A DNA stretch of 51,130 bases, taken from NCBI GenBank assembly GCA_900290255.1, contig OMOD01000146.1, positions 1-51,130 of the forward strand. The letters run 5' to 3'. The notes below the pieces were generated by a model. It was given only the letters and a program-made list of their open reading frames with translations, had not been told where the DNA came from and did no database searches. This document shows positions 32,932-43,887 of the stretch, one piece after another; positions within the stretch are counted from its first letter, which is position 1; every line of letters starts with the position of its first letter. The translations under genes and the position numbers were made by a program. The DNA is from Candidatus Sulfotelmatobacter kueseliae. Lineage in GTDB: Bacteria > Acidobacteriota > Terriglobia > Terriglobales > Acidobacteriaceae.

Positions 32932-34650
32932 ATGTCTCAACGGCTGGGTGATCTTCTTGTCAAAGAGAAGATCATTACCCCAGAGCAGTTGGAACAAGCG
33001 AATAAGGTCCAGAAAGAGCAGAGCTGCCGCCTGGGCTCCGCCCTGGTGAAGCTGGGCTTTCTGACGGATGAGGACGTCACCAATTTCCTCTCCCGGCAGT
33101 ATGGGGTTCCGGCCATCAATCTCTCCTATTTCGAAATTGACCCTGCGGTCGTCAAGCTGATTCCTTTCGAGACCGCCAAGCGCTATCAGATTCTTCCTCT
33201 GAGCCGCGTGGGTGCGTCGCTGACCATCGCCATGGTGGATCCGACCAACGTCTTCGCCATGGACGACATCAAGTTCATGACCGGTTTCAATATCGAACCG
33301 GTCGTGGCTTCGGAAAGCTCCATCCTGGCCGGGATTGAGAAGGCCTACGGCACGACCAAGGAAGAAGAAGATCTTGAAACCGTAATGCAGTCGATGTCGG
33401 AACTGAACGAAGAAGACGTCGAACTGCAGGGGGAACAGCAGGAAATCGGGCTGTCGGAACTGGAGAAGGCCGCCGACGAAGCGCCCGTGGTCAAGCTGGT
33501 CAACGTCGTACTGAGCGATGCGGTAAAGCGGGGCGCCAGCGATATTCACATCGAACCATACGAAAAAGAATTCCGGGTGCGGTTCCGCATTGACGGCGTG
33601 CTGCAGTCCATCATGTCGCCGCCGATGAAGCTGAAAGACGCCATCACCTCCCGCCTGAAAATCATGGCCAAGCTCGACATCAGCGAGAAGCGGTTGCCGC
33701 AAGACGGCCGCATCATGCTGAAAATGAATATCGGCGGCCGCAAGAAGCAGCTCGATTTTCGTGTCAGCACCCTGCCCACGTTGTGGGGCGAGAAGATCGT
33801 GCTCCGCTTGCTCGACAAGGAAAACCTGCGCCTGGACATGACCAAGCTCGGCTTTGAGCCCGAGTCGCTGGTGAAGTTCGAAAAAGCCATTCTGAAGCCC
33901 TACGGCATGGTGCTGGTTACGGGGCCTACGGGTTCGGGCAAGACCAACACCCTGTACTCTTCGATTTCCCGCCTCAACCAGCCCGACACCAACATCATGA
34001 CGGCGGAAGATCCGGTCGAGTTTCAGTTGCAGGGCGTCAACCAGGTGCAGATGAAGGAGCAGATCGGCTTGAACTTTGCCGCGGCGCTGCGATCGTTCCT
34101 GCGCCAGGACCCCAACATCATTCTGGTCGGCGAGATTCGAGACTTCGAGACGGCCGAAATCGCCATCAAGGCCGCGCTCACCGGCCACCTCGTGCTCTCA
34201 ACGCTGCACACCAACGGCGCCCCGGAGACGATCACGCGACTCATGAACATGGGTATTGAACCCTTCCTGGTAGCGACCTCGGTCCACCTGATCTGCGCGC
34301 AGCGGCTGGTTCGCCGCGTCTGCAAGGACTGCGCCGAGGTGGTGGACGTTCCGGTGCAGACTCTGATTGACGCCGGCTATACACCCGAGGAGGCCAAAAC
34401 CGTAAAGATTCAGAAGGGTAAGGGCTGCGGCGTCTGCAACAACACGGGGTACAAGGGCCGCTGTGGTCTGTACGAAGTCATGGAAGTGGATGACGAAATC
34501 AAGGAACTGGTGCTGGTGGGAGCATCCGCCGTGGAGTTGAAGAAGAAAGCGATTGAGCACGGAATGCTGACCCTCCGCCGTAGCGGATTGATCAAGGTGG
34601 CCGCGGGCATGACGACCATGGAAGAAGTCGCCCGCGAAACGATTCACTAG
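32932..34650 (+). CDS. pilB: Type IV pilus extension ATPase PilB
   Basis: Powers pilus polymerisation at the inner membrane. 572 residues from the ATG with AGGAG 8 nt upstream; a longer reading from 32821 is not supported. Seen: MshEN/GspE N-terminal domain (RLGDLLVKEKIITPEQLEQA), Walker A GPTGSGKTN, Asp and His boxes, Walker B ILVGEIRDFETAE, STLHTN, and the zinc motif CKDC...CGVC. An acidic linker (about 145-180) joins the N-terminal and catalytic parts. First gene of the pilBTCSR operon. Confidence 0.96.
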   Translation: MSQRLGDLLVKEKIITPEQLEQANKVQKEQSCRLGSALVKLGFLTDEDVTNFLSRQYGVPAINLSYFEIDPAVVKLIPFETAKRYQILPLSRVGASLTIAMVDPTNVFAMDDIKFMTGFNIEPVVASESSILAGIEKAYGTTKEEEDLETVMQSMSELNEEDVELQGEQQEIGLSELEKAADEAPVVKLVNVVLSDAVKRGASDIHIEPYEKEFRVRFRIDGVLQSIMSPPMKLKDAITSRLKIMAKLDISEKRLPQDGRIMLKMNIGGRKKQLDFRVSTLPTLWGEKIVLRLLDKENLRLDMTKLGFEPESLVKFEKAILKPYGMVLVTGPTGSGKTNTLYSSISRLNQPDTNIMTAEDPVEFQLQGVNQVQMKEQIGLNFAAALRSFLRQDPNIILVGEIRDFETAEIAIKAALTGHLVLSTLHTNGAPETITRLMNMGIEPFLVATSVHLICAQRLVRRVCKDCAEVVDVPVQTLIDAGYTPEEAKTVKIQKGKGCGVCNNTGYKGRCGLYEVMEVDDEIKELVLVGASAVELKKKAIEHGMLTLRRSGLIKVAAGMTTMEEVARETIH

Positions 34651-34654
34651 AGCG

Positions 34655-34764
34655 GTCGTTGGTCGTTGGTCCTTGGTCGTTAGCCAAAACCAATGGTGAA
34701 CGGCCCAAAGTTAGCCGGTTGTCGTTAGAGTTTGCCAACGACTGACGACCAACGACTAGCGACT
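34655..34764. repeat. Heptamer array, GTCGTTG family, between pilB and pilT
   Basis: GTCGTTG, GTCGTTG, GTCCTTG, GTCGTTA on the left and GCCAACG, ACTGACG, ACCAACG, ACTAGCG on the right, with a GTCGTTA unit in between. Same family and layout as the array before holA, 17.6 kb away. Confidence 0.85.
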
Positions 34765-34805
34765 TGATTAAAGACTAGGAAATTTAACCGAAGGGGAACT
34801 TTGCC

Positions 34806-35942
34806 ATGGGTTTGTCGTTAAGCGATCTGCTCAAACGAATGCTGGAGATGAATGGCAGCGACCTGCATATCACCACGAACTCGCCGCCCCAGATTCGCGT
34901 GCATGGGCACCTGGTGCCGCTCGACCTGCCGCAATTGACTCCGGCCGAGACCAAGCAACTGGCCTACAGCGTCATGACCGACTCCCAGAAGCACCGCTTT
35001 GAGGAGAGTTTGGAACTGGACTTCTCGTTCGGCTTGAAGGGACTGGCCCGCTTCCGTGCCAACGTCTTCAATCAGCGCGGCGCCAGCGCGGCTGTCTTCC
35101 GCCTGATTCCTTTTGAGATCAAGTCCTTCAATCAGCTCGGCCTGCCCGCGGTGGTGAGCAAGCTTTGCGAGAAGCCGCGCGGCCTGGTGCTGGTCACCGG
35201 ACCGACCGGTTCCGGCAAGTCCACCACGCTTGCGGCCATGATTGACAAGATCAACAGCGAGCGCCACGACCACATCCTGACCATCGAGGACCCGATCGAG
35301 TTCGTGCACATGAACAAGAACTGCGTGGTCAACCAGCGCGAGTTGCACGCCGACACCAAGAGCTTTGAAGACGCCTTGCGCGCCGCGCTCCGTGAAGACC
35401 CGGACGTGGTGCTGATCGGCGAAATGCGCGACCTGGTGACGATCGAATCGGCCCTGCGCATCGCCGAAACTGGCCACCTCACTTTCGGCACGCTGCATAC
35501 GAACTCGGCCACTTCGACCATCAACCGCATCATCGACGTTTTCCCGGCACACCAGCAACCGCAGATCCGGGCGCAGCTGTCGCTGGTTCTGGAAGGCATT
35601 ATGTGTCAAAGCCTGCTGCCGCGCATCGATGGCCGTGGCCGGGTCATGATCATGGAAGTCCTGGTGCCCAACGCCGCCGTGCGCAACCTGGTCCGCGAAG
35701 ACAAAATCCACCAGATCTACTCCGCTATGCAATCGGGCCAGGAAAAATTCGGAATGCAGACGTTTAACCAGGCGCTGGCCACCGCCTACTTCCAGAAGCA
35801 GATTTCGTTGGAATTGGCTCTGCAGCGCTCCAGCAATGTGGATGAACTGCAGGAAATGATTAACCGGGGAGCGAGTCTGCTGAACCGCCCGACGACGGCG
35901 GGGACCACTCTGGCCAGAGGAGCGGCTCCTTCCAAGCACTAG
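34806..35942 (+). CDS. pilT: Type IV pilus retraction ATPase PilT
   Basis: Drives pilus retraction and twitching. 378 residues. Seen: GSDLHITTNSPPQIRVHG, Walker A GPTGSGKST, Asp box ILTIEDPIEF, Walker B VVLIGEMRDLVTIE, TLHTNSA, QSLLPR, and the PilT signature AVRNLVREDK. An AAGGGGAA ribosome binding site precedes the ATG. The C-terminal 35 residues are unconserved. Confidence 0.96.
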   Translation: MGLSLSDLLKRMLEMNGSDLHITTNSPPQIRVHGHLVPLDLPQLTPAETKQLAYSVMTDSQKHRFEESLELDFSFGLKGLARFRANVFNQRGASAAVFRLIPFEIKSFNQLGLPAVVSKLCEKPRGLVLVTGPTGSGKSTTLAAMIDKINSERHDHILTIEDPIEFVHMNKNCVVNQRELHADTKSFEDALRAALREDPDVVLIGEMRDLVTIESALRIAETGHLTFGTLHTNSATSTINRIIDVFPAHQQPQIRAQLSLVLEGIMCQSLLPRIDGRGRVMIMEVLVPNAAVRNLVREDKIHQIYSAMQSGQEKFGMQTFNQALATAYFQKQISLELALQRSSNVDELQEMINRGASLLNRPTTAGTTLARGAAPSKH

Positions 35943-36006
35943 AGCATGAGATTGAAGGAATACAGTTGTGACGAAACAGGTACATCGTTGAGGAGAGGCT
36001 AACACC

Positions 36007-37215
36007 ATGCCAGTCTTTACATTTTCAGGCAAGGACGCCAGCGGACAGAAGATTTCCGGGGAGCGGATGGCGCCCAACAAGCAATCGTTGGCGCAGGCGC
36101 TGCGGCGCGAACGCATCACTCCGGGTGCAATTCGTGAAAAGGGCAAGGAGTTCTCCCTGCCCATGTTTGGCTCGGGCAAGGTCGCGGTCAAGGACGTCGC
36201 GGTCTTCTTCCGCCAGTTCTCGGTCATGATCGATGCCGGTCTGCCACTGGTGCAATGTCTGGAAATCCTGGCGTCCAACCAGGAGAATCAGAGTTTCCAG
36301 AAGACGCTGACCGGCGTGCGGACAACGGTGGAAGGCGGCGCAACCCTGGCCAATGCCATGCGCCAGTACCCCGTAGTCTTCGACGACCTCACCACCAACA
36401 TGATCGAGGCCGGCGAAACCGGCGGTATTCTCGACATCATCCTGCAGCGCCTGGCGACCTACGTGGAAAAGGCCGTCCGTCTGCGGGCTGCCGTGAAGTC
36501 GGCGTTGATCTATCCCGTCGCCGTGGTCTCAATCGCCGCGCTGATTGTGGGTGCGCTGCTCAAGTGGGTCGTGCCGATCTTCAAGAACCTGTTTGCCGGA
36601 CTGGGCGTCAACCTGCCTCTCCCTACCCGCATTGTCATGGGGCTCAGCGACTTTGTGGTGGGATTCTGGTGGATCTTCCTGTTGGGCGGCGTGGGCTTGG
36701 TCTTCGGCGTGAAGCAGATTCGCAAGCACCCCACGGGCCGCTACTACTTTGACAAAGGCCTGCTGTATCTGCCGGTGCTGGGCAACCTGCTGCGCAAGAT
36801 CGCAGTCGGACGCTTCACCCGTACCCTAGGCACTTTGATCACCTCGGGCGTTCCTATTCTTGAAGGCCTCAGCATTACGGCCAAGACCTCGGGCAACGCC
36901 GTGCTGGAAGAAGCTCTGATGAAGGTGCGCAAGGCGATTGAAGAAGGCCGCACCATCGTCGATCCACTGCGCGAGTGCGGCGTCTTCCCCAACATGGTGA
37001 CCCAGATGATCGGCGTGGGCGAAGCCACCGGCGCCATGGACTCCATGTTGCAGAAGATTGCTGATTTCTACGAAGAAGAAGTGGACGCAGCTACCAAAGA
37101 CATGCTGGCCATGCTGGAACCGCTGATCATCGGAATGCTGGGCATCACCATCGGCGGCATCGTAATTTCGCTCTACATGCCGCTGTTCGCCATGATCGCC
37201 AAGCTGGCTGGCTAA
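36007..37215 (+). CDS. pilC: Type IV pilus inner-membrane platform protein PilC
   Basis: 402 residues with two GspF domains. Seen: PVFTFSGKDASGQKISGE start, FFRQFSVMIDAGLPLVQCL, MIEAGETGG, the first helices near 165-190 and 215-240, FTRTLGTLITSGVPILEGL, MIGVGEATG, and the last helix (LEPLIIGMLGITIGGIVISLYMPLF). AGGAGAGG lies 11 nt before the ATG. Couples PilB/PilT to the pilus base. Confidence 0.95.
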   Translation: MPVFTFSGKDASGQKISGERMAPNKQSLAQALRRERITPGAIREKGKEFSLPMFGSGKVAVKDVAVFFRQFSVMIDAGLPLVQCLEILASNQENQSFQKTLTGVRTTVEGGATLANAMRQYPVVFDDLTTNMIEAGETGGILDIILQRLATYVEKAVRLRAAVKSALIYPVAVVSIAALIVGALLKWVVPIFKNLFAGLGVNLPLPTRIVMGLSDFVVGFWWIFLLGGVGLVFGVKQIRKHPTGRYYFDKGLLYLPVLGNLLRKIAVGRFTRTLGTLITSGVPILEGLSITAKTSGNAVLEEALMKVRKAIEEGRTIVDPLRECGVFPNMVTQMIGVGEATGAMDSMLQKIADFYEEEVDAATKDMLAMLEPLIIGMLGITIGGIVISLYMPLFAMIAKLAG

Positions 37216-37220
37216 GGGCA

Positions 37221-37309
37221 GGTTTCAAAGTGGAAAGGTTTCAGGGTCTCAAGGCGTGACGTGCGAGACTCTGAAACCTTGAAACTCTGAAAACTTTGTG
37301 ACCTTGGGT
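37221..37309. repeat. Heptamer array, CTGAAAC/CTTGAAA family, before pilS
   Basis: Units such as AAGGTTT, CAGGGTC, TCAAGGC and TCTGAAA, CCTTGAA, ACTCTGA step by 7 nt, with left and right halves complementary in outline. It fills the pilC-pilS spacer and ends a few bases before the pilS ATG. More degenerate than the GTCGTTG arrays. Confidence 0.65.
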
Positions 37310-37314
37310 TCTCA

Positions 37315-39013
37315 ATGCATTCGACGTTCGATGAACGCAATTGGCTGGCCTGGCTCGTCCGGGTCCGCATTTTTATTCTGACCCTCCTCCTGGCCATCGA
37401 ACTGGCAGTCGCCCAGTTCAGTCCGGCGCCGGTGCCTCTGCGCCTGTTTATCAGCACGATCCTGTTCTGGTACAGCCTTTCGTTGTTTTACGTGCTCCTT
37501 CTCTCCTTCTGGCAGGAGCACCGGCTGCAGGCGTCGTTGCAGGTTTTGACCGACCTGATTCTGGTCAGCCTGGTGGTGCACGAAACCGGAGGGTGGGACA
37601 GTTCGCTGAACTTCCTCTATCCCTTAGTCATTATCGTCGCCAGCGTTCTGCTGCCGCGAGTGTGGGCACAGCTGGTAGCGGCTCTAGCGTTCATTCTCTA
37701 CGGTACAGTGTTGGAACTGAACTACTATGGTGTGGTTCCTTCCTACTGCGCTACCCATCCCGGCCTGAAGGCGTTACAGGCGATTATCTTCGTTAATCTC
37801 TTTGCTTTCCTGGCGGTGGCTTATCTGGCTGGGCTACTCACGGCAAAGCTGCGCCAGGTAGGTGTGCAGTTGAAAGACACCAGCGGCGCGCTGCAAAACC
37901 TGCAGGCCCTGCACGAGAACATCATCCATTCGATCAGCAGCGGTCTCATCACCACCGGCCTGGACGGACGTATCACGCTGGTCAACGCGGCGGCACAGAG
38001 GCTCCTCGAGTGCACCACGGCAGAATTGCTGGGGATGCCCGTGCGGGAGCTGTTTTGCGATCCTTTGCCTAACGTGGAATCGCAGCAAACCCACGCCGAA
38101 GTTCGCTGTGATGCGCCGGGGAAGTTTCGCAAAACGTTCCGGGTGAGGGTGACCGCTTTGACCGTCGGAGACCGAGCGGAGCATGGATTTGTCTATGCCT
38201 TCGACGATCTCACCGAAATTCGCCGGCTGGAGCGCGAAGTCCGCATGCAGGACCGGCTTGCTGCTGTCGGCCGGCTGGCCGCGGCCATCGCTCACGAAAT
38301 CCGCAATCCGCTTACCTCGATTGCTGGATCGGTCAGCATGCTCTCGGGTGTTCCTGAAATGAGCGACGAACACCGCCGCTTGCTTGACATTGTGACGCGC
38401 GAGTCCCAGCGGCTGAACAGCATCATTACCGACTTTCTGGCCTACTCCCGCCCCAAGCAGTATCACTTCGCGAAAGCGGATCTGATCCAGCTAGTGGAAG
38501 ACACGCTGACGCTGATGGGGCACCGCATGGCCGCCGAGAAAACCGGGATCGCGATCGAGCGCGGGTTTGCCGTCCGTCAAGCGTGTGTCCTGGCGGACGG
38601 CGACAAGATCAAGCAGGTATTCTGGAACCTCTGTGAGAATGCGGTTCGCGCCATGAAAAACGGCGGAACACTCACCGTAAGCGTCGAGTCCCTGGGCGGT
38701 GATTGGCAGGTCGCGTTTAAAGACACAGGGACCGGCATGACGCCGCAGCAGATTGAAAAGGTTTTCGAGCCTTTCCAGTCCAAGTTCGAGGGCGGTACCG
38801 GACTGGGACTGGCCATCGTTTATCAGATCATGCAGGCGCATGAAGGCAAGGTGTGGGCGCGATCCAAGCCCGGCCGGGGAACGACCTTCGTTCTGCGCCT
38901 GCGCCGTCTCGAGGCCGAGCAGCACGCCTCGACACCCGCTGGCGCAAACCGCGGAACAAATCGGTCCGCAGCCGTAGCCGCGTTCATGGCCGCCGCAGCC
39001 GGAGGAAGGTCCG

Positions 39014-39021
<8 letters not shown>
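37315..39021 (+). CDS. pilS: Sensor histidine kinase PilS
   Basis: 568 residues. Six membrane helices in the first 190 residues, as in PilS, which senses pilin in the membrane. A PAS domain (about 195-300, HENIIHSISSGLITTGLDGRIT), HisKA with H327 in AAIAHEIRNPLTSIAGSV, and HATPase (N box NLCENAVRAM, DTGTGM, TGLGLAI). The tail is unconserved and Ala-rich. It overlaps pilR by 8 nt. No pilin gene is present in the window. Confidence 0.9.
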
Positions 39022-40408
<1,387 letters not shown>

Positions 40409-40441
40409 CTGTCAGCTATCAGCCGTCAGCTCTCAGCGATA
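40409..40441. repeat. Heptamer array, TATCAGC family, after pilR
   Basis: TGTCAGC, TATCAGC, CGTCAGC, TCTCAGC, GATAGCG in 7-nt steps directly after the pilR stop codon. Same CAGC core as the arrays flanking the SRA-HNH gene. Confidence 0.75.
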
Positions 40442-40466
40442 GCGACGCTAATTTCGTCGAATTGTT

Positions 40467-40853
40467 ATGACAAGTCGCACATGGAAAATCTGGTGCCTGA
40501 TAGCGATGTCTCTCGTCGGTGTCATTCTTGGAATTTGGCTGACCTGGGCAGGAGTTACTGTTCTCGGATCCTGCTTCGTAGGCGTATTTCTCTGGCGAGC
40601 ACAGCAGTTTGCTCTTTGGCTAATTGTTCCGAGCAGAGTTCCGTCGGATGCCACGCCTTCCTTGAGTTCATCGTGGCAACGCCTCCTTCTGTCGATTGTT
40701 TGCCTTCTCGGAGCGGCAGTCTGCGGCGTAGGGGTCTATTTGTGGCGGCTGTGGCCAGGGGAATGGCAAGCTGGTCTAGTGTTCGTTCTTTTCGGGCTAC
40801 TCGTATTGGCCCCAGTTACCGTTAGGGAGGTTCGGCTTCGCAGAGACAGCTAG
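40467..40853 (+). CDS. Four-helix membrane protein of unknown function
   Basis: 128 residues. Four hydrophobic stretches (about 9-26, 28-52, 72-93, 100-118) separated by short loops, with basic residues at both ends (MTSRTWK and VREVRLRRDS). No family is recognised. Codon use is somewhat less GC-rich than its neighbours. Its stop codon overlaps the stop of the TPR gene on the other strand. Confidence 0.6.
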   Translation: MTSRTWKIWCLIAMSLVGVILGIWLTWAGVTVLGSCFVGVFLWRAQQFALWLIVPSRVPSDATPSLSSSWQRLLLSIVCLLGAAVCGVGVYLWRLWPGEWQAGLVFVLFGLLVLAPVTVREVRLRRDS

Positions 40854-41200
40854 CCTTTCTTCAACTGCTGTTTCCATCCCAGCACGCGCGCCTTGGCGCC
40901 TTCCGCCTCGGCTTCGGCAATCATACCTTTCTTCTGATACAGCACCGACAAGCTGGTATGAGCGAGCACGTCATCGGGATCGATCTCGGCGATCCGCTGC
41001 GCGACGGCGATGGCCTGGTCGTAGCGTTCGAGATCCTGCAGCGCCCGCGCCAGTCCGTGCATCGCTTCGGTAAATGTCGGATCGGCGCTCAGAGACTCCT
41101 CATATTCAGCCACGGCTTTGGTCAGGTTCCCCTCGGCCACGAGATCAAGTGCCGAATAGTAGTGATCTTCAGCCTTCTGGCGGGCGTTTGCGTCGGACAT
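40850..41200 (-). CDS. Small TPR protein
   Basis: 116 residues from the ATG of MSDANARQKAEDHYY, with GGGGA about 11 nt upstream; a longer start at 41236 is unlikely. About three TPR units: AEDHYYSALDLVAEGNLTKAV, PTFTEAMHGLARALQDLERYDQAI, DDVLAHTSLSVLYQKKGMIAEAE. No signal peptide, so probably a cytoplasmic protein-binding module. Stop overlaps that of the convergent membrane-protein gene. Confidence 0.75.
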   Translation of the reverse strand: MSDANARQKAEDHYYSALDLVAEGNLTKAVAEYEESLSADPTFTEAMHGLARALQDLERYDQAIAVAQRIAEIDPDDVLAHTSLSVLYQKKGMIAEAEAEGAKARVLGWKQQLKKG

Positions 41201-41247
41201 GGGCGGAAATCCCCAGCGGAGACTGGATTCTAACACGGGCTATGTAG

Positions 41248-41285
41248 GGACGGCCGCCCTCGGCCGTCCAGTCGAGCGAAGCTCG
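41248..41285. repeat. Double-hairpin interspersed repeat (reverse orientation)
   Basis: GGACGGCCG with CGGCCGTCC (9-bp stem, loop CCCT), then CGAGC-GAA-GCTCG (41273-41285). Reverse-orientation relative of the element at 21307-21346. Confidence 0.75.
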
Positions 41286-41335
41286 GCAGCATTTCTCCCG
41301 TGCGCCTTGGCAGTCCTTGCCGTTATTATGGCTGC

Positions 41336-41569
41336 ATGTGGTGCATCCTCCGCTTCCTGTGGAATGCTACGCGGGGTCATCGCCTGGCGCCGTGGCGCAG
41401 TCCCTATCTGCTGTGGCGCATCGAAACCTACACCGGAGTGAAGATGACGCAGATCGGATTTCTGGAATTCTGGGAATTCATGTGGCGTGAGCGCCGCGAA
41501 CTGTGGCGTTTTCTCAAGTGGACAGGCGAGATGGAGCGCTACGCTCATCCCAAGCCGAAAAACGCGTAA
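41336..41569 (+). CDS. Small Trp-rich conserved-looking protein
   Basis: 77 residues from the second ATG (MWCILRFLW); the first at 41300 would add 12 residues running out of the repeat element. Eight Trp in 77 residues, spaced among Arg and Phe (PWRSPYLLWRIETY, FWEFMWRERRELWRFLKW). No signal peptide or clean membrane helix; an amphipathic membrane-surface helix is possible. I do not recognise a named family, but the composition and the lack of stop codons argue for a real gene. Confidence 0.6.
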   Translation: MWCILRFLWNATRGHRLAPWRSPYLLWRIETYTGVKMTQIGFLEFWEFMWRERRELWRFLKWTGEMERYAHPKPKNA

Positions 41570-41571
41570 CG

Positions 41572-41648
41572 GCAGACGTCAGATCTCGGGCGTCAGACCT
41601 CGGCGACCGTCTGCCCGAAGTCCGTGGGCGGAGGTCTGAGGTCCGATC
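41572..41648. repeat. Heptamer array, TCAGACC/GAGGTCT family
   Basis: GCAGACG, TCAGATC, TCGGGCG, TCAGACC on the left and CCCGAAG, TCCGTGG, GCGGAGG, TCTGAGG on the right. It spans the full gap between two convergent genes and ends at the stop codon of the minus-strand gene. Confidence 0.8.
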
Positions 41649-42473
41649 TTACGCGCCTGCGCCCGCGGCTTCGCCCAGGAGAATGCTGACCTCGCTGCCT
41701 TTGGCCGCTCCGGTGATTTGCGCCGCGGCGGCGCGGTTCGCGGCAATCTCCAGATAGCCCATGCTTCCGAGAATGCCAAAGACTTCTCCCGGAGAGCCTT
41801 CGGCATAGGACTGGCGAATGTTGGTGATCTCGGTTTTCCCCACCACAATCTTGAAAGCGCCGGGCTGGCCCGCGAAAAGCACGGGGGCGTCGTCGGGCGT
41901 CACGTTGGTGATCAGATTGCCGAAACGGTCGACCTTCAGCACGACGCCGCGCAGGCGGTTCTCGCTGACGGCTTTCGGTCTGGGCGCGGCGAACTTTACG
42001 TAATCTTCGATCTCGTCCCCGAACTTGTGCGAGTCCACCTGCTTGGCCAGGTAGGCCGCAACCGGAGCAAATACATCGCGCGCATGGAACGTGGCGCTCA
42101 CCGGCTGCCGGAAATAATGTTCGGCGGTAATGTGCCGCACGTGCATGCGTTCTTCCCGCGCATAGACCATGGACAGCACGCCATTGTCTGGCGCAACGAA
42201 GTGATAGCCGTCGCTGGAGGCCAGAATCGGCCGCCGTTCCGTGCCCACGCCGGGGTCGACCACAACAACGTGGATGGTCCCGTTAGGGAAGCACGCATAC
42301 GCCTGCGAAATGGCCAGCGCGCCGTCGAGCACGTCGAAGGCTTGCACGGCGTGCGAAATATCCACAATGGCGGCCTCGGGCACGATGCCAAGGATGACTC
42401 CCTTCATCGCGCCGACAAAATGATCGTTGATTCCAAAATCACTGGTGAGAGTAATGATCGGACGGTGCGGCAA
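41649..42473 (-). CDS. SAM hydroxide adenosyltransferase (DUF62)
   Basis: Splits S-adenosylmethionine to adenosine and methionine; related to fluorinases and chlorinases. 274 residues. Seen: ITLTSDFGINDHFVGAMKGVI with the conserved Asp, IVDISH, VVVDPGVGTERR, FVAPDNGVLS, FHARDVFAPVAA and the C-terminal beta domain with DRFGNLITN. It lacks the roughly 20-residue insert of true fluorinases, so halogenation is not expected. Confidence 0.9.
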   Translation of the reverse strand: MPHRPIITLTSDFGINDHFVGAMKGVILGIVPEAAIVDISHAVQAFDVLDGALAISQAYACFPNGTIHVVVVDPGVGTERRPILASSDGYHFVAPDNGVLSMVYAREERMHVRHITAEHYFRQPVSATFHARDVFAPVAAYLAKQVDSHKFGDEIEDYVKFAAPRPKAVSENRLRGVVLKVDRFGNLITNVTPDDAPVLFAGQPGAFKIVVGKTEITNIRQSYAEGSPGEVFGILGSMGYLEIAANRAAAAQITGAAKGSEVSILLGEAAGAGA

Positions 42474-42628
42474 CGTTTCCTCGCTGGGCTACAAAGATAA
42501 CGAGAGACAGAATTCTCCGTGCATGCGAAGTTAATTCCGAGGCAAGCTGTGCGTCAAGGCACGGAGGTAATAGCGGCCTCGACCTGCGACGTGAGAACCC
42601 CAGATGCCCGATGGCCTGAAGTCGGCTC

Positions 42629-43885
42629 TTACTCGTACCTCAGCGCTTCAATCGGATTCATCCGTGAAGCCTTCAGGGCAGGGAAGAAGCCGGAGACAAT
42701 CCCGACCATCGAGAGAATCACAAACGACACCATCATCACGCCCATCGAGGCGTGCAGGAAGATTGCACCCTCGTGGTCGGTGGTCTTGTAGAACTCGTCA
42801 TACAGCGGCATGGGTGGAATCGCCCAGGTCAGGAATTCAGCCACTGCCATGCCGATCACTCCGCCGATGAACGTCAGCACCAGCGCTTCCAGCAGGAACT
42901 GCACCAGAATGTGGCGCGGCCGCGCTCCCAGAGCCTTGCGCATGCCGATTTCCCGCGTCCGCTCGGTCACGGAAACCAGCATAATATTCATCACGCCGAT
43001 TCCACCCACGGCCAGGGTGCAGACCCCAATCAATCCCAGCACCGCCTGCAGTCCGAGCGAGAAGGCGTTAATCATCCCGCGGTCTTCGATCGTGTCCCAC
43101 TCCGGCGTGGCCTTGTCATCTTTGGGATCGAAGTGATGCCGCCGCCCCAGTACTTCGCGCACCGCCGCCAGGGCCTTCTTGTTCAGTTCTGGTGCGGTCG
43201 GCTGAATGATGATCTCGTCAGGATCGCGAATATTCTTCAGATCGCGCATCAGTCCGAAAGGAATGAACCCATCGGTGTTGTCCGGGCCCTCATACATCGA
43301 GTCCTGAATCTTGTTGCGCATGGTTCCGATCACTTCAAAATCCAGCCCACCAATCTCCACGTGCTGGCCCACCCCGGGCGCTCCCTGAAAAACCTTCTTA
43401 GCCGCTTCGTAACCCAGGATCACAACCCGGCGGTGATCGGAAAAATCACTCTCACTGAAGTAGCGGCCGTCCTCCAAGTCGAGCTTGCGCATCTGCCCGT
43501 AAGGCATGTCCACGCCGCGCGTCTGGATCGAAACCACGCGGGTGCCGATCTTGTAACCGAGATCGCGGTCAATCTCGCCGCTCACTGCCCGCACGATGGG
43601 GACCTCGTCGCGAATAGCTTCGACGTCCTCGAGTTCATACTTGACCGCTTTTCCTGCCCTCTGGCCGCCGGCCTGCATGCTGGTTTGCCCGGGCCAGATC
43701 ACGATCACGTTGTTCCCCATGTTCAAGAAGGCATTCAGCACGCAGCCGCCCAGGCCCTGCCCATAAGCCAGCAGCAACACGACCGAAGCCAGACCCCACA
43801 CAATGCCCAGCATGGTCAGCACGGAGCGCAAGCGATTGCGCATCAGCGACTGCCAGCCTTGCGAGATCAGCTCTTTGAGGAACAT
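42629..43885 (-). CDS. MacB-like ABC transporter permease
   Basis: 418 residues: N-terminal helix (RSVLTMLGIVWGLASVVLLLAYGQG), a large periplasmic MacB_PCD domain, and the FtsX-type three-helix block at the C-terminus (MLVSVTERTREIGMRKALGARPRHIL, then two more helices, and NPIEALRYE). There is no ATPase domain and none encoded next to it. It lies last in the adaptor-permease-repeat protein-permease block. A heptamer array separates it from the GSGD-repeat gene upstream; the spacer 42474-42628 after it shows nothing recognisable. Confidence 0.88.
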   Translation of the reverse strand: MFLKELISQGWQSLMRNRLRSVLTMLGIVWGLASVVLLLAYGQGLGGCVLNAFLNMGNNVIVIWPGQTSMQAGGQRAGKAVKYELEDVEAIRDEVPIVRAVSGEIDRDLGYKIGTRVVSIQTRGVDMPYGQMRKLDLEDGRYFSESDFSDHRRVVILGYEAAKKVFQGAPGVGQHVEIGGLDFEVIGTMRNKIQDSMYEGPDNTDGFIPFGLMRDLKNIRDPDEIIIQPTAPELNKKALAAVREVLGRRHHFDPKDDKATPEWDTIEDRGMINAFSLGLQAVLGLIGVCTLAVGGIGVMNIMLVSVTERTREIGMRKALGARPRHILVQFLLEALVLTFIGGVIGMAVAEFLTWAIPPMPLYDEFYKTTDHEGAIFLHASMGVMMVSFVILSMVGIVSGFFPALKASRMNPIEALRYE

Positions 43886-43887
43886 GG

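Noticed and set aside
34818..36278. 486-codon frame antisense to pilT and pilC
   Set aside because: It crosses two well-defined genes and their spacer, which only a shadow frame would do.
41649..42473. Fluorinase or chlorinase
   Set aside because: The extra loop that marks true SAM halogenases is absent, so a SAM hydroxide adenosyltransferase is the better call.
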